A stretch of 54,163 nucleotides of DNA from Methanobacterium sp. (lineage in GTDB: Archaea; Methanobacteriota; Methanobacteria; Methanobacteriales; Methanobacteriaceae): the NCBI GenBank assembly GCA_015661405.1, contig JACWMK010000013.1, positions 1 through 54,163 of the forward strand, given 5' to 3'. Below, in pieces: positions 25,628 to 34,348 of the stretch. Within the stretch, counting starts at the first letter, position 1. Each line of letters opens with the position of its first letter. Position numbers and translations under genes: made by a program. The notes beneath the pieces were generated by a model. It ran no database searches and had not been told where the DNA came from. It saw only the letters and a program-made list of their open reading frames with translations.

Positions 25628-26539
25628 TTATCTAGTACTTATTTTTTCGCCGCATATTCCACAGAATGTTTCATTTCCTTTTAATTTAGCACCACACGTG
25701 CAGATGAGTTCTATTTCATCTATATTTTCTTTTCCATGTTTTTCTATTAATTCTTGGTATTTTCCTGATTCTATCCATTTTATTATTTCATGTGCTCTTA
25801 AAACTGTCCATGGATGTTCTTGCCACATGATAGTGGCAGCTTTTGCAATTTTATCTAAAGAATTATAGTCAAAGTCTTCAAATTCACGTGCCTGTTTTAT
25901 AAATTCTTCGGTTTCAATTTTTTTATAATACTTCTTTGGAACACCCGCAATTTTCATTAATAATTGTATATAGGCCTCATTATCTTGACAAGCCAAAAGT
26001 CCAGCTCTATCAGCAGTTAGTTCTGACATTCGATACCAGTAATATAAAACTGCTTCTAATCCTACAGCAACTATCTTTCCAACACCAAAAGTTGATCCAC
26101 TTAATAAATCGCCCATAGTTGGTATTAATTGAGCCATATCATGATACATCATGTGCATACTTTTAATATGTCCTGCTTCGTGACCTAATAAACCCAATAA
26201 TTCTTCATGAGACAACCAATCAATCGCTCTCCTAGTAATAACAATCATTGGCTTCTTTGCACCTACTGCAAATCCATTAATTCCATAATTATTTTCAATG
26301 TACAGGTCAGGAATATTGGTAAGGTGAATGATATTGCATACTTCTTTAAGATCTTCTTTAACTTTAGGAAAATGGCTATCAGTAACTTTCAAATAACTAC
26401 CGGTATATTGAACTCTTAAAACGCGTTCCAAACCATGTTTATAGAATTCTTTTGTTAATTTTTCCAGACCCGGAGTATCCTTTAAAGTATCTAAAGCCTT
26501 TTTATCCAGTGGATGTTCATATTCACGAGGATTAAGCAT
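25628..26539 (-). CDS. M48-family zinc metalloprotease with C-terminal zinc ribbon
   Basis: About 303 residues from ATG 26539 (MLNPREYEHPLDKKAL). A TATA-like TATAATATTATT about 30 bases upstream suggests a leaderless mRNA; a TTG at 26578 is the alternative. Catalytic HExxH is HEAGH at residues 120-124 (LLGLLGHEAGHIKSMHMM), with the downstream Glu ligand in MSELTADRAGLLAC. The C-terminus carries a CTCGAKLKGNETFCGICGEK zinc ribbon. Unlike HtpX there is little membrane-spanning sequence. It neighbours a zinc-ribbon protein on the same strand. Confidence 0.9.
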   Translation of the reverse strand: MLNPREYEHPLDKKALDTLKDTPGLEKLTKEFYKHGLERVLRVQYTGSYLKVTDSHFPKVKEDLKEVCNIIHLTNIPDLYIENNYGINGFAVGAKKPMIVITRRAIDWLSHEELLGLLGHEAGHIKSMHMMYHDMAQLIPTMGDLLSGSTFGVGKIVAVGLEAVLYYWYRMSELTADRAGLLACQDNEAYIQLLMKIAGVPKKYYKKIETEEFIKQAREFEDFDYNSLDKIAKAATIMWQEHPWTVLRAHEIIKWIESGKYQELIEKHGKENIDEIELICTCGAKLKGNETFCGICGEKISTR

Positions 26540-26638
26540 ATGCAATTTTTTTTTATCAATAATATTATACACCAACAAATTTAATTAAATTAAACTTATT
26601 ATTTTTTTTCTAGGTCAATTCAATTTTCTTTTTAGTTG

Positions 26639-27259
26639 TTATGGTAACGATTTGTAGTATTTTAAATTTCCCCCACAATCACATTCATCACTAAAATCGT
26701 CAGGTGCTTCCCCTAGCTGCAGTTCATAATAGCCACCACAGCTATCACAAACTAAATAACCATTATTCTCAGCTTTTTTCTTGGGTTTTATTATTCGGCG
26801 ATTACTTGGTTTACTACTGTTATTAATTGTCTCACTTAATTTATTCGTATGTTCACCTGCAGATGTTGTAGCATTGTTAATAAATTCTGTTATTGTATCT
26901 ACTGGTTGGAGTTTTGTATCAACGGTCTCTTTAAATGCCTGTAGAAATCCAGTTACGGTATTTTTTGGGTTTTCATTATAATTATTTGTCTTATAACTTC
27001 CTCTTCGTTTATGCAGTTCCCTATTTATATTCTCGTTCGTAGGTTTCATTTTAATTAGAAGTGAAGTGCCACATTCCGTGCAGAACTTTAAATCTGGCGA
27101 AACCTCTGCAGAACAATTAGGACATACTGATTTTTGATTAAAATTTTCTTTTATTGATCGAGAGTCATTTTGTAATGGCTTACCACATTCAGTACAAAAC
27201 TTAAGTCCCAATGGAAGCTCTGCATTACAGTAATTACATTTTATACTCTTGTCCGACAT
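26639..27259 (-). CDS. Multi-zinc-ribbon protein
   Basis: A 206-residue protein. Two N-terminal zinc ribbons (CNYCNAELPLGLKFCTECGK and CPNCSAEVSPDLKFCTECGT), a low-complexity polar middle (about 75-160), and a third C-terminal ribbon (CDSCGGYYELQLGEAPDDFS, then DECDCGG). Archaeal proteins of this type are probably adaptors; no enzymatic domain is visible. The last ribbon resembles that at the end of the adjacent M48 protease only in general type. 99 bases separate the genes, so an operon is plausible. Confidence 0.8.
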   Translation of the reverse strand: MSDKSIKCNYCNAELPLGLKFCTECGKPLQNDSRSIKENFNQKSVCPNCSAEVSPDLKFCTECGTSLLIKMKPTNENINRELHKRRGSYKTNNYNENPKNTVTGFLQAFKETVDTKLQPVDTITEFINNATTSAGEHTNKLSETINNSSKPSNRRIIKPKKKAENNGYLVCDSCGGYYELQLGEAPDDFSDECDCGGNLKYYKSLP

Positions 27260-27663
27260 TTTATCAATCCTTAATCGTATGTCAATTAAAACTAAAATAT
27301 ATTATTTACTATTATATTATAATAGAAAGTCTTAAATATTAATAAACTAAATCAAGACAGAAAATGATATTTAATCACTTTTTACTAAATATATGAGTTT
27401 TAAGAGCTATAATAAAATAGACTATAATTTCAAAATCAAGGAAAAGAATGAAAAATCATACAAGAGAGCGAGCAATCCTCTGAAGGTTGAAAATGGGTCA
27501 AGTACGGGGATGATAACACTTATAATAAATTTAATAGAACCTACCAGGGGATTGTTGAATTTGTATTAATCATCATTCATTGTTAATGTAAAATTTGTAT
27601 AAAAATATATATAATTAAATTTTTTACATTATTAAAAAAAATTATTTTCTAAATCTTGGTGTT
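27260..27663. other. Intergenic region, no gene supported
   Basis: About 400 bases. A GC-richer patch at 27465-27560 contains an open plus-strand stretch (DDNTYNKFNRTYQGIVEFVL) without start or ribosome site; it may be a remnant. The rest is AT-rich. Confidence 0.35.
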
Positions 27664-28491
27664 TTATGGTATTGTTGAGCCGAATGGTTCTTTTTTCATG
27701 TTGTGCATAAATAATTTAACCATTATCTTATTTTCTATCGAGATCGCATCAACCGAGTCACCTCTTAACGGTGGTATAAATAAAGCCTCCGAGTCATCAA
27801 CTACCAGTATGAATTGATTATCAATATCTATTGTATTAGCTATCTCTGATAATTCAGTATCGTCTACGATGTCCTTTGTACATTCCAAATTTTTCATCTT
27901 AGCTTTATCAATGGTTATTATCGTGACGTTACTTTTGTTATATCTATGTTCGAGTTCATTTTGTATAGCTTTGTTATCAGATGTGATTATTAGCTGGGTT
28001 TTTATACTCTTGTTTAGTGCCATTTTTATATAGTTGAGATTTTTTTCAGAAGTTACACAGTAAATGGATTCTTTGGCGTTTGTGATCATGTCGCGGATTT
28101 TGAATTCAAAGCTAGGGTCGCCGAAAATAAACCATAGAGGCTGGGATGACTTCTCTGCGTGATCATTATTTTCTAAGTCATGGAACTGCTTTACAGCATC
28201 ATTCTTAGCCGCATAGGTTCGTTCTACGAGTATTTCTAATGCGATATTTGGGGATATTGCTTGATATGTGACAGGTCTGGGGTTTGTAAGAATGATTAAC
28301 CCTTTATCCTCCAACATTTTAAGTCGTTCATAAATTTGGGGTTTTGAAATATCGAGGAACCCTAAAAGCTCTTTTATTCCTGCATTTTTCAATATTACTA
28401 GTGCTGCATAAACTTTGGCTTCTGACTCTAGAAGTCCGAGGGATGTTAAGGATTTAATCAATTGTGTGGGTAATTCGATCATAGTAATCAT
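27664..28491 (-). CDS. TrmB-family transcriptional regulator
   Basis: A 275-residue protein. The N-terminal winged helix (LTSLGLLESEAKVYAALVIL, KELLGFLDISKPQIYERLKM, LEDKGLIILT) is TrmB-type. The C-terminal part (SQPLWFIFGDPSFEFKIRDM, IYCVTSEKNLNYIKMALNKS, FILVVDDSEALFIPP) resembles the TrmB effector/PLD-like domain. Starts at ATG 28491 or 28482. A CTATAAATAGG box about 45 bases upstream is its likely promoter. It diverges from the flavodoxin gene at 28713 across a perfect inverted repeat. Confidence 0.88.
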   Translation of the reverse strand: MITMIELPTQLIKSLTSLGLLESEAKVYAALVILKNAGIKELLGFLDISKPQIYERLKMLEDKGLIILTNPRPVTYQAISPNIALEILVERTYAAKNDAVKQFHDLENNDHAEKSSQPLWFIFGDPSFEFKIRDMITNAKESIYCVTSEKNLNYIKMALNKSIKTQLIITSDNKAIQNELEHRYNKSNVTIITIDKAKMKNLECTKDIVDDTELSEIANTIDIDNQFILVVDDSEALFIPPLRGDSVDAISIENKIMVKLFMHNMKKEPFGSTIP

Positions 28492-28563
28492 TCTTTTTAA
28501 AGTTGTTCTAATTTTATTTACTTTTACGAAACCTATTTATAGTTTGTCATATCATATTCTAAT

Positions 28564-28583
28564 GTTGTAAGATTATTTACAAC
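28564..28583. promoter_or_regulatory. Perfect inverted repeat between TrmB-type regulator and flavodoxin
   Basis: GTTGTAA-GATTAT-TTACAAC: two exact 7-base arms with a 6-base spacer in the 221-base divergent intergenic region. It lies upstream of the regulator's TATA box (about 28533-28541) and upstream of the flavodoxin promoter region. A dyad here is the natural binding site for the divergently encoded TrmB-type protein (inference). Confidence 0.55.
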
Positions 28584-28712
28584 GTTGAGGATAAAAAATC
28601 TGTAAATTGTTAAACTATCGTTATTAGGAATCATAAGTAAGCAAATATCTGCCGAAATACTTGTGATTATTCCAATAACCCAAAAATGAATGGAAACAGG
28701 AGTTTTATAATT

Positions 28713-29186
28713 ATGAAAATATTAGTGGTTTTTTATTCAAGAACAGGTAAAACCCGCAAAGTTGCTGAAGAATTAAGAAATAGTCTTGATTGTGACATTG
28801 AAGAATTGATTGATACAAAGAGCCGTTCAGGTCCTATAGAATATATAAGAGCCGCTAGGGATGCAGGTAAACATAAATTAACTGTTTTAGAAAAAATAAA
28901 AAATGATCCTGCAAATTATGATCTAATAATTATAGGAACACCAAACTGGGCAGATACAATGGCAATGGCAGTGAGAACATATATAACTGAGAATTATATG
29001 AAATTTAATAATGTGGCATTTTTTGAGACAGCTGGCAGAAACAACTTTGATGGAGCCTTCAGTGATATGAAAGAACTCATAGGATCAAATCCATTAGCTG
29101 TGATGGGCGTTAGGTCAAAAGAAGTAAATAATGGAATATATAAGACTAAAGTTGTTGAATTTCTTAAAAAAATCAATTCGTCTTGA
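28713..29186 (+). CDS. Flavodoxin-family protein
   Basis: About 157 residues from ATG 28713, which has AGGAG ten bases upstream; a further in-frame ATG at 28686 would add nine residues lacking family features. The N-terminus MKILVVFYSRTGKTRKVAEE is the FMN phosphate-binding loop (YSRTGKT), and IIIGTPNWADTMAMAVRTYI is the second flavin loop. Members carry electrons or reduce quinones. The divergent TrmB-type regulator and the dyad between them suggest stress- or substrate-controlled expression. Confidence 0.9.
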   Translation: MKILVVFYSRTGKTRKVAEELRNSLDCDIEELIDTKSRSGPIEYIRAARDAGKHKLTVLEKIKNDPANYDLIIIGTPNWADTMAMAVRTYITENYMKFNNVAFFETAGRNNFDGAFSDMKELIGSNPLAVMGVRSKEVNNGIYKTKVVEFLKKINSS

Positions 29187-30135
29187 AAGATTATTAAGAA
29201 GTTAAATTTCTATATAAAAGAATAATTGATTTAAAAAAAGAAGGCCAATTAAGTTCAAAGGGAATAATACGAACATAACACCAGTCTTTAAGGGATCATC
29301 ATCACCTGTAACTCTGATTGTAAAGTGCATATTGAAACAATTGTACTGATACCAGGTATCTTCATTAGCAGGTAACATTACACCGGGATAATAGATGTTA
29401 ACCAACCACCAAAAGTGTTAGGACAGATTTGTTTTTGCATCTATCACAGTTTTCTAAATCATATGTTTGATTTAAACACATTAGATAATAATTTGACCTC
29501 CAAAAGTTATGAAGTTCTCTGGGATGCACTGAAAAAATAGGCGAAAGATCTGCAGAAGTGTCCTCCATCACTCCATTATTAATAATATGAATAATAATAG
29601 AAATGATTCAACAATATACTAATGATTTTTTTACAAAAACGTAAGCAAGCTAAATACAAAAATTATGGTAAAAAGATATGGTGGGCCAAGGTAATAATAG
29701 AAGGAAAAGAAGAATATCTAGATAATTATTACACTGAAATGGAAGCAGCAAACACCTACCACCAAGAGATGGAATGTTTAGTTATATATCAACAGCAACA
29801 GAAGCATATAAAATCTACCAACAATGGCTGCATGTGCGAGAATTCACTAGTAAAATCGGTAAAGAAATACTCAATGATTACAATAATCGTGAAAATGTTA
29901 AAAAGGAATGGTATCTGGAATTAATTAAAAAAAACTTACAAAATGATTAAATCAATTAATTAAATATTTTTACATTATCGTGCAGTAATATATAAGAACC
30001 AAAAAAAAATTATTCAATAAATTAATTTTAAAAAAAATTAAAAAAAGTTTAGAAACGAATTTATTTCCATTTTTAAGTAAATATTGAATTTAAAAAAAAA
30101 GAATTTTAGAGTAATTTAAATTTAATTTTTATACT
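29187..30135. other. Decayed intergenic region
   Basis: About 950 bases. On the minus strand, 29202-29405 is an open stretch (VNIYYPGVMLPANEDTWYQY, then FTIRVTGDDDPLKTG) without a ribosome site, and 29400-29490 encodes a Cys-containing stretch (YDLENCDRCKNKSVLTLLVV). Both look like fragments. The AP2-like remnant at 29622-29950 is listed separately. Confidence 0.35.
29622..29950 (+). pseudogene. AP2-like DNA-binding protein remnant, frameshifted
   Basis: From ATG 29622 the frame encodes YKNYGKKIWWAKVIIEGKEE then YLDNYYTEMEAANTYHQEM. The WWAKV..EGK...L..YYTE.EAA..Y pattern is that of an AP2/ERF-type domain, which in prokaryotes usually accompanies HNH homing endonucleases. At about 29775 good coding moves to the next frame (ATEAYKIYQQWLHVREFTSK to LIKKNLQND) and ends at TAA 29948-29950. 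No nuclease domain remains. Probably the debris of a mobile gene. Confidence 0.45.
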
Positions 30136-31596
30136 CTAATATTTTCTTATTTTAGAAGCTACTGCTCCACCCACTATCATTAAAGTTGATAGTGCTAATG
30201 GTATTAATGGACCGCCTGTATTTTGCATAGGAATTGTGTTACTTGTATTACTTGTGTTATTTTGAATAGTAGGATCTGCTGTTACATTATCACTTTTAGG
30301 GTCTGAATTACTTGCTTTAGCTGAAACTGCCGAATCTTTGTGACTATTTATACTTGCATTAGATGTGTCAACCAATGTCCATGAAGACTGTGTTATTTCA
30401 GTTGTATAATTAGTGGTGGGATCAATTAAGTCTCCGGTAGTTGGGTCTGTCTGATTATCTGTACTTGTCTGTTGTAAGTTGGATATGCCATTATCACCTT
30501 TTGTGGTGGCAATTACATAAACCGGTAAAATACCAGTACTACCATTGCCAAATATTGGATTAACAATAATTGGATCCGTAATTACTACAGGATCAGTTGA
30601 ATTACCAGAATCAGTAGCCGTAGAGTTAATTAAATCACCAGTTGTAGGGTCAATTAAATCTCCAGTAGTTGGGTCAATTAAATCTCCAGTAGTTGGGTCA
30701 ATTAAATCTCCAGTAGTTGGGTCAATTAAATCTCCAGTAGTTGGGTCAATTAAGTCACCTGTAGTTGGATCGATTAAATCTCCAGTTTTAGGGTCTGTCT
30801 GATAATCTGTTCCAGTTTTAGGGTCGATTAAAGCACCTGTGCTTGGGTCAATTAGGTCTCCAGTAGTTGGGTCAATTTGGTCTCCGGTGGTTATGTCAAT
30901 TTGATCTCCAGTAGTTGGGTCAATTAAGTCACCTGTAGTTGGGTCTATTAAGTCTCCAGTAGTTGGGTCGATTTGGTATGCGTTATAGGTGACTACTGAA
31001 TCGTTTGTAGGGCCTATTAAGTTTCCCGTAGTTGGGTCAATTAAGTATCCAGTGGTGGGGTCTATTAAGTCACCGGTGGTGGGGTCTATTTGATAAGCCG
31101 TGTATCCGGTCGTTGAACTATTTCCGGGATTAGCAAATATGATAGGACCTCCCGGATTAATTGGATCACCTATAATTGGATCAGTTACTGTACTGTTTGG
31201 TGAAATTAATTCTCCAGTTGTAGGATCAATTAAGTTACCAGTGGTAGGGTCGATTAAGTCACCTGTAGTTGGGTCAATTAAGTATCCAGTGGTGGGGTCA
31301 ATTAAGTCACCGGTGGTGGGGTCTATTTGATAAGCCGTGTATCCGGTCGTTGAACTATTTCCGGCACTATCAAGGATTATAGGACCTCCCGGATTAATTG
31401 GATCTTGTGCCGTACTGGTGGGTAGGGAGTTTGTCTGATTATTTGTACTATTGTCTAAGTTAGTGACGTTATCTGTAGATTGATTCACTCCGATATTAGT
31501 TCCCGTGGCATTAGTAGTTGAGTCAGCTGCTGCCGCGCCCATCAAGGATAACACTAACGCGAGTACAGCTACAAGTGTAGTTGCTGTTTTTTTCAT
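30136..31596 (-). CDS. Repetitive secreted surface protein with DPTTGDLI repeats and C-terminal anchor
   Basis: A 486-residue protein: ATG 31596, signal peptide (MKKTATTLVAVLALVLSLMG, cut near AAA-DS), an Asn/Thr-rich head, then about 30 octads of the type DPTTGDLI across residues 90-330, including two copies of a longer module containing NSSTTGYTAYQIDPTTG. After a Ser/Thr-rich segment the C-terminus reads PMQNTGGPLIPLALSTLMIV and ends with a Lys-Arg tail, the layout of a sortase-type or archaeosortase-type sorting signal (xxxTG, helix, basic tail). It is a probable cell-surface adhesin. Repeat number is likely to vary by slippage. A leader hairpin touches its SD. Confidence 0.85.
   Translation of the reverse strand: MKKTATTLVAVLALVLSLMGAAAADSTTNATGTNIGVNQSTDNVTNLDNSTNNQTNSLPTSTAQDPINPGGPIILDSAGNSSTTGYTAYQIDPTTGDLIDPTTGYLIDPTTGDLIDPTTGNLIDPTTGELISPNSTVTDPIIGDPINPGGPIIFANPGNSSTTGYTAYQIDPTTGDLIDPTTGYLIDPTTGNLIGPTNDSVVTYNAYQIDPTTGDLIDPTTGDLIDPTTGDQIDITTGDQIDPTTGDLIDPSTGALIDPKTGTDYQTDPKTGDLIDPTTGDLIDPTTGDLIDPTTGDLIDPTTGDLIDPTTGDLIDPTTGDLINSTATDSGNSTDPVVITDPIIVNPIFGNGSTGILPVYVIATTKGDNGISNLQQTSTDNQTDPTTGDLIDPTTNYTTEITQSSWTLVDTSNASINSHKDSAVSAKASNSDPKSDNVTADPTIQNNTSNTSNTIPMQNTGGPLIPLALSTLMIVGGAVASKIRKY
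30626..30800. repeat. 24-bp tandem repeat array within the surface protein gene
   Basis: About seven head-to-tail units of GTAGTTGGGTCAATTAAATC plus TCCA; several neighbouring units are identical at the DNA level. The 24-base period keeps the reading frame, so unit gain or loss changes protein length without a frameshift. More degenerate units continue to about 31330. Confidence 0.85.
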
Positions 31597-31605
31597 AATT
31601 AACTA

Positions 31606-31637
31606 CGCCTCCAGTTTTCCTGTTTAAAAGAAAACTG
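31606..31637 (-). promoter_or_regulatory. Leader hairpin touching the SD of the surface protein gene
   Basis: On the minus strand CAGTTTTC (31637-31630) pairs perfectly with GAAAACTG (31619-31612) around a 10-base loop. The SD GGAGGCG (31612-31606) starts at the last base of the stem. The layout matches the leaders at 7494-7549 and 43932-43984. Confidence 0.55.
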
Positions 31638-32186
31638 TCTTTAATTATCATTTTTTAGATGGTATTCACTATATGCGAGAGTTTATTTATTATTTAAGTG
31701 CTTTTAACTATTTCTTTAACATCTAATAGACTAATTATGATGTAATTTAATTCAGAAAAGTCTTAATAAGGATTCTGATGTTAAGTGAATAGTGTCTTGG
31801 ATGTATAACTACATCCACGCATTTTGAAAAAAAGTTTGATTTTTATTTAGGTCCATATGCCACCTCATATTGGCTCATAATAATAATTTAAAATCTATTA
31901 TTATATAAATCTTACTAATAAATTTTCTAATTTATTCATGTTCATGTGAATTTAAATGCTGATTAATGTTAGGGGAATCCGTCCCAAATGGTTATAGAAC
32001 ATCACATGATTAATCATGAAAATATACTCTAAATAGGATTTAAATCCACATAAAAAAAAGGAGATGTGGGAAAGACATATATTAAAAGTGCAACACTTTT
32101 TAATAATATACCATGTGAATATTGATTTAAGTTTATCTTGCTACCATGGATCGCATTGCTATCATCCAGATTGGAAGTGACAATAA
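31638..32186. other. Divergent regulatory region between two surface protein genes
   Basis: Contains a 14-base perfect palindrome CATGATTAATCATG (32005-32018), a hairpin CCACAT (32046-32051) with ATGTGG (32064-32069) whose loop holds AAAAGGAG, and a hairpin AAAAGTG-CAA-CACTTTT (32084-32100). A 38-codon open frame runs from ATG 32064 to TGA 32180 and ends inside the ribosome site of the next gene; its own ATG directly abuts GGAG, a poor spacing. It may be a leader peptide or chance. Confidence 0.4.
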
Positions 32187-33746
32187 TTGGCATCTAAATT
32201 TAATACTGAAAATTTAAGTAAAATCAGTTTACTGATTCTCGCATTCATAATAATCGGGACAGTTGGAATCAACACAGCTGCAGCCACAAGTAATAATAGT
32301 ACTACCCACGTCAACGTTACCAGTACCAACAATACTGACAATGGGACACCCATGGACTTCGCCAAATTAACCACGGCAAACACTACAGGCACCGTAGCAG
32401 ATAATGGAACTATCTTACTCGCACAGGCAAAAGATAATCAAACTGGCAATTCTAGTGCCATCCTCAACCAGGAAGATAATGCTACTGTTAACATAGATTC
32501 AAATCCAATAGGAGAAAACACCACTCCGGCAACACCCAGCAATGCAATCCCAGGCAATGATGATAAATACTTGAATGCTGATAATTATTGGAGGGCTATT
32601 TACAACTCCAACCTCAGCTCACCGCTTAATGGAATCATAACTCTCAATTCTTTCCAGGTCTTAGATTCAACCGTAAACCGTACAAGCATCCAGTTTAATG
32701 GTAATCTTAATTTAATCGCCAATCTAATGTCTATGTATCTTAGGGATTACAATGACACAGTTAACTCAACCTTTAACTACAAGAACGCTCCCCCCTCAAC
32801 TTCAAATCTAGGCACCATTTATAATGTGAATGACTTTACTCGTAACCTAATGAATTTAAATAAGATATTAATGCATGGCCAGGATAAGCCATTATCACGT
32901 GAACCAATTTACTTCTCGGTGAATGATAATAATAGTACTAATAACACTACTAATAGTCATGGAGAACCCAGTTTACCATATAGGGATAATTTAATATCAG
33001 TTAATTACAATATAACCGCTGTATTTAAAGGTTCTAGAACCTACTTGAATGAAGGCAGCCAACACTATGACAGCGACTTGGCACCGCATACTAAACCATT
33101 AATCATCAGTAAAATCGAACCATCCGATAATGCTTGGACTAACAACGTCAATAAGGTAATTACAGCCGTCTTCAATAAGAATATTCAAATGGGTACTGGT
33201 TGCATAGACTTCACCATTAATAATGGAACAGCTATACCATACAATACCACTATTAAACGCAACCTACTAACTATCAAACCCCTTAACCCCTTAATTCACG
33301 ACACCCGATACACTATAACGCTTCAAGAAGGCTGTGTAGTTGATAATGCAGGTAACACCTTTCAATCACAGAGCAGCAGCTTCATTGTGGATACCTCACC
33401 ATTATTGATTACTCACGTAACGCCAGATCATAATTCATTCATTAGTGACGTTAATAAGGTGGTCACACTCACCTTCAATAAGAAAATTCAAATAGGCAAT
33501 GGTCGGTTCGAATTCAACACTAATACCGGAATACCCTTACCATATAGCACCAGTGTCAATGGAAAAATATTAACTCTAACACCGGAGAATCCCTTAAGTA
33601 ATGATGTACAATATATTGTAACCCTAAACACGGGTAGTGTAACTGATGCAGCTGGTAACATCAATCATTCATATAGCAGCGGTTTTACAGTGAGGTATGG
33701 AATTGGGAACTGGTGGCTGTATCCCCAGTTATACAATCCTTACTAA
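32187..33746 (+). CDS. Secreted protein with two SbsA/Big_5-type Ig-like domains
   Basis: Starts at TTG 32187, six bases after GGAAGTGA; 519 residues. Signal peptide (ISLLILAFIIIGTVGINTAA), then an Asn/Thr-rich segment to about 125, a globular region (125-305) of unknown type, and two Ig-like domains at about 308-400 and 405-505, each beginning ...P..N.[WF]..[ND]VNKV[IV]T..FNK.IQ and ending with DNAGN or DAAGN. Such domains occur in surface-layer and cell-wall proteins. It has no C-terminal anchor helix. Its codon use is richer in C than that of its neighbours. It diverges from the DPTTGDLI protein. Confidence 0.82.
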   Translation: MASKFNTENLSKISLLILAFIIIGTVGINTAAATSNNSTTHVNVTSTNNTDNGTPMDFAKLTTANTTGTVADNGTILLAQAKDNQTGNSSAILNQEDNATVNIDSNPIGENTTPATPSNAIPGNDDKYLNADNYWRAIYNSNLSSPLNGIITLNSFQVLDSTVNRTSIQFNGNLNLIANLMSMYLRDYNDTVNSTFNYKNAPPSTSNLGTIYNVNDFTRNLMNLNKILMHGQDKPLSREPIYFSVNDNNSTNNTTNSHGEPSLPYRDNLISVNYNITAVFKGSRTYLNEGSQHYDSDLAPHTKPLIISKIEPSDNAWTNNVNKVITAVFNKNIQMGTGCIDFTINNGTAIPYNTTIKRNLLTIKPLNPLIHDTRYTITLQEGCVVDNAGNTFQSQSSSFIVDTSPLLITHVTPDHNSFISDVNKVVTLTFNKKIQIGNGRFEFNTNTGIPLPYSTSVNGKILTLTPENPLSNDVQYIVTLNTGSVTDAAGNINHSYSSGFTVRYGIGNWWLYPQLYNPY

Positions 33747-33975
33747 AACCACCAAATCGTTTCCAGGTGACTCATTTATATAAGTCGATATTAACCCGCA
33801 GATATTTGTAAACTATCACTCCTATTTAAACCATGGCAGACTGCTATTGAAAAAGTATGCCCATTTGCATTTGTAGATAGTTTTTATGCCCTTGGGTATT
33901 TTCAATGTTTTTTTTGAGCTTTTCCCCAAAGTAATTTAACATAAGGATCATTTTTAATATCAGAAATGGAATTTG

Positions 33976-34269
33976 TCAATCAATAATGGGTATATCATTT
34001 AATCTTATATTATTTAATCTATCATGTTGCTTTATATCATCAATAACTTCTTTTCCGTCTTTTTTAGGAAGATTCATATCTAATAAAATAAGATCGGGTC
34101 GAGGAATATCAACATACAACCCCTCCCTTTTTAGCATTTGAAGTGCCACTTCACCATATGATGCAAAATAAAGATTATATGAGATATCCACGTCATTTAA
34201 TATTTCTTGAATTAGACGTATATCACCCTGATTATCCTCAACAATCAGAATATTAGGATTAAAATTCAT
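33976..34269 (-). pseudogene. Response regulator (Rcp1-like), truncated
   Basis: ATG 34269 opens a receiver domain: NILIVEDNQGDIRLIQEIL, the phosphorylation site DLILLDMNLPKKDGKEV, then LNDIPIID and a stop at 33976. Rcp-type regulators are normally about 140-150 residues; here the strand with the conserved Thr/Ser and the Lys-Pro loop (usually VVxLTTS...KP) is lost after 97 residues. The following minus-strand sequence shows only shredded frames. It lies 79 bases downstream of the PAS/GAF kinase, its natural partner, so the phosphorelay output here is probably broken. Confidence 0.75.
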
Positions 34270-34348
34270 TTTATAAATACTCCATGATAAATCGTAGTCA
34301 CATAAAAAATATTGATATTATCAATGTATTGTCACTAAGATTATTAAT

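Noticed and set aside
30626..30800. Regular 24-bp repeats as a CRISPR array
   Set aside because: Units are head-to-tail without spacers and lie inside a protein frame.
30545..31330. Plus-strand VGSIKSP repeat frames
   Set aside because: Mirror frames of the 24-bp repeat array in the minus-strand surface protein; no start signals.
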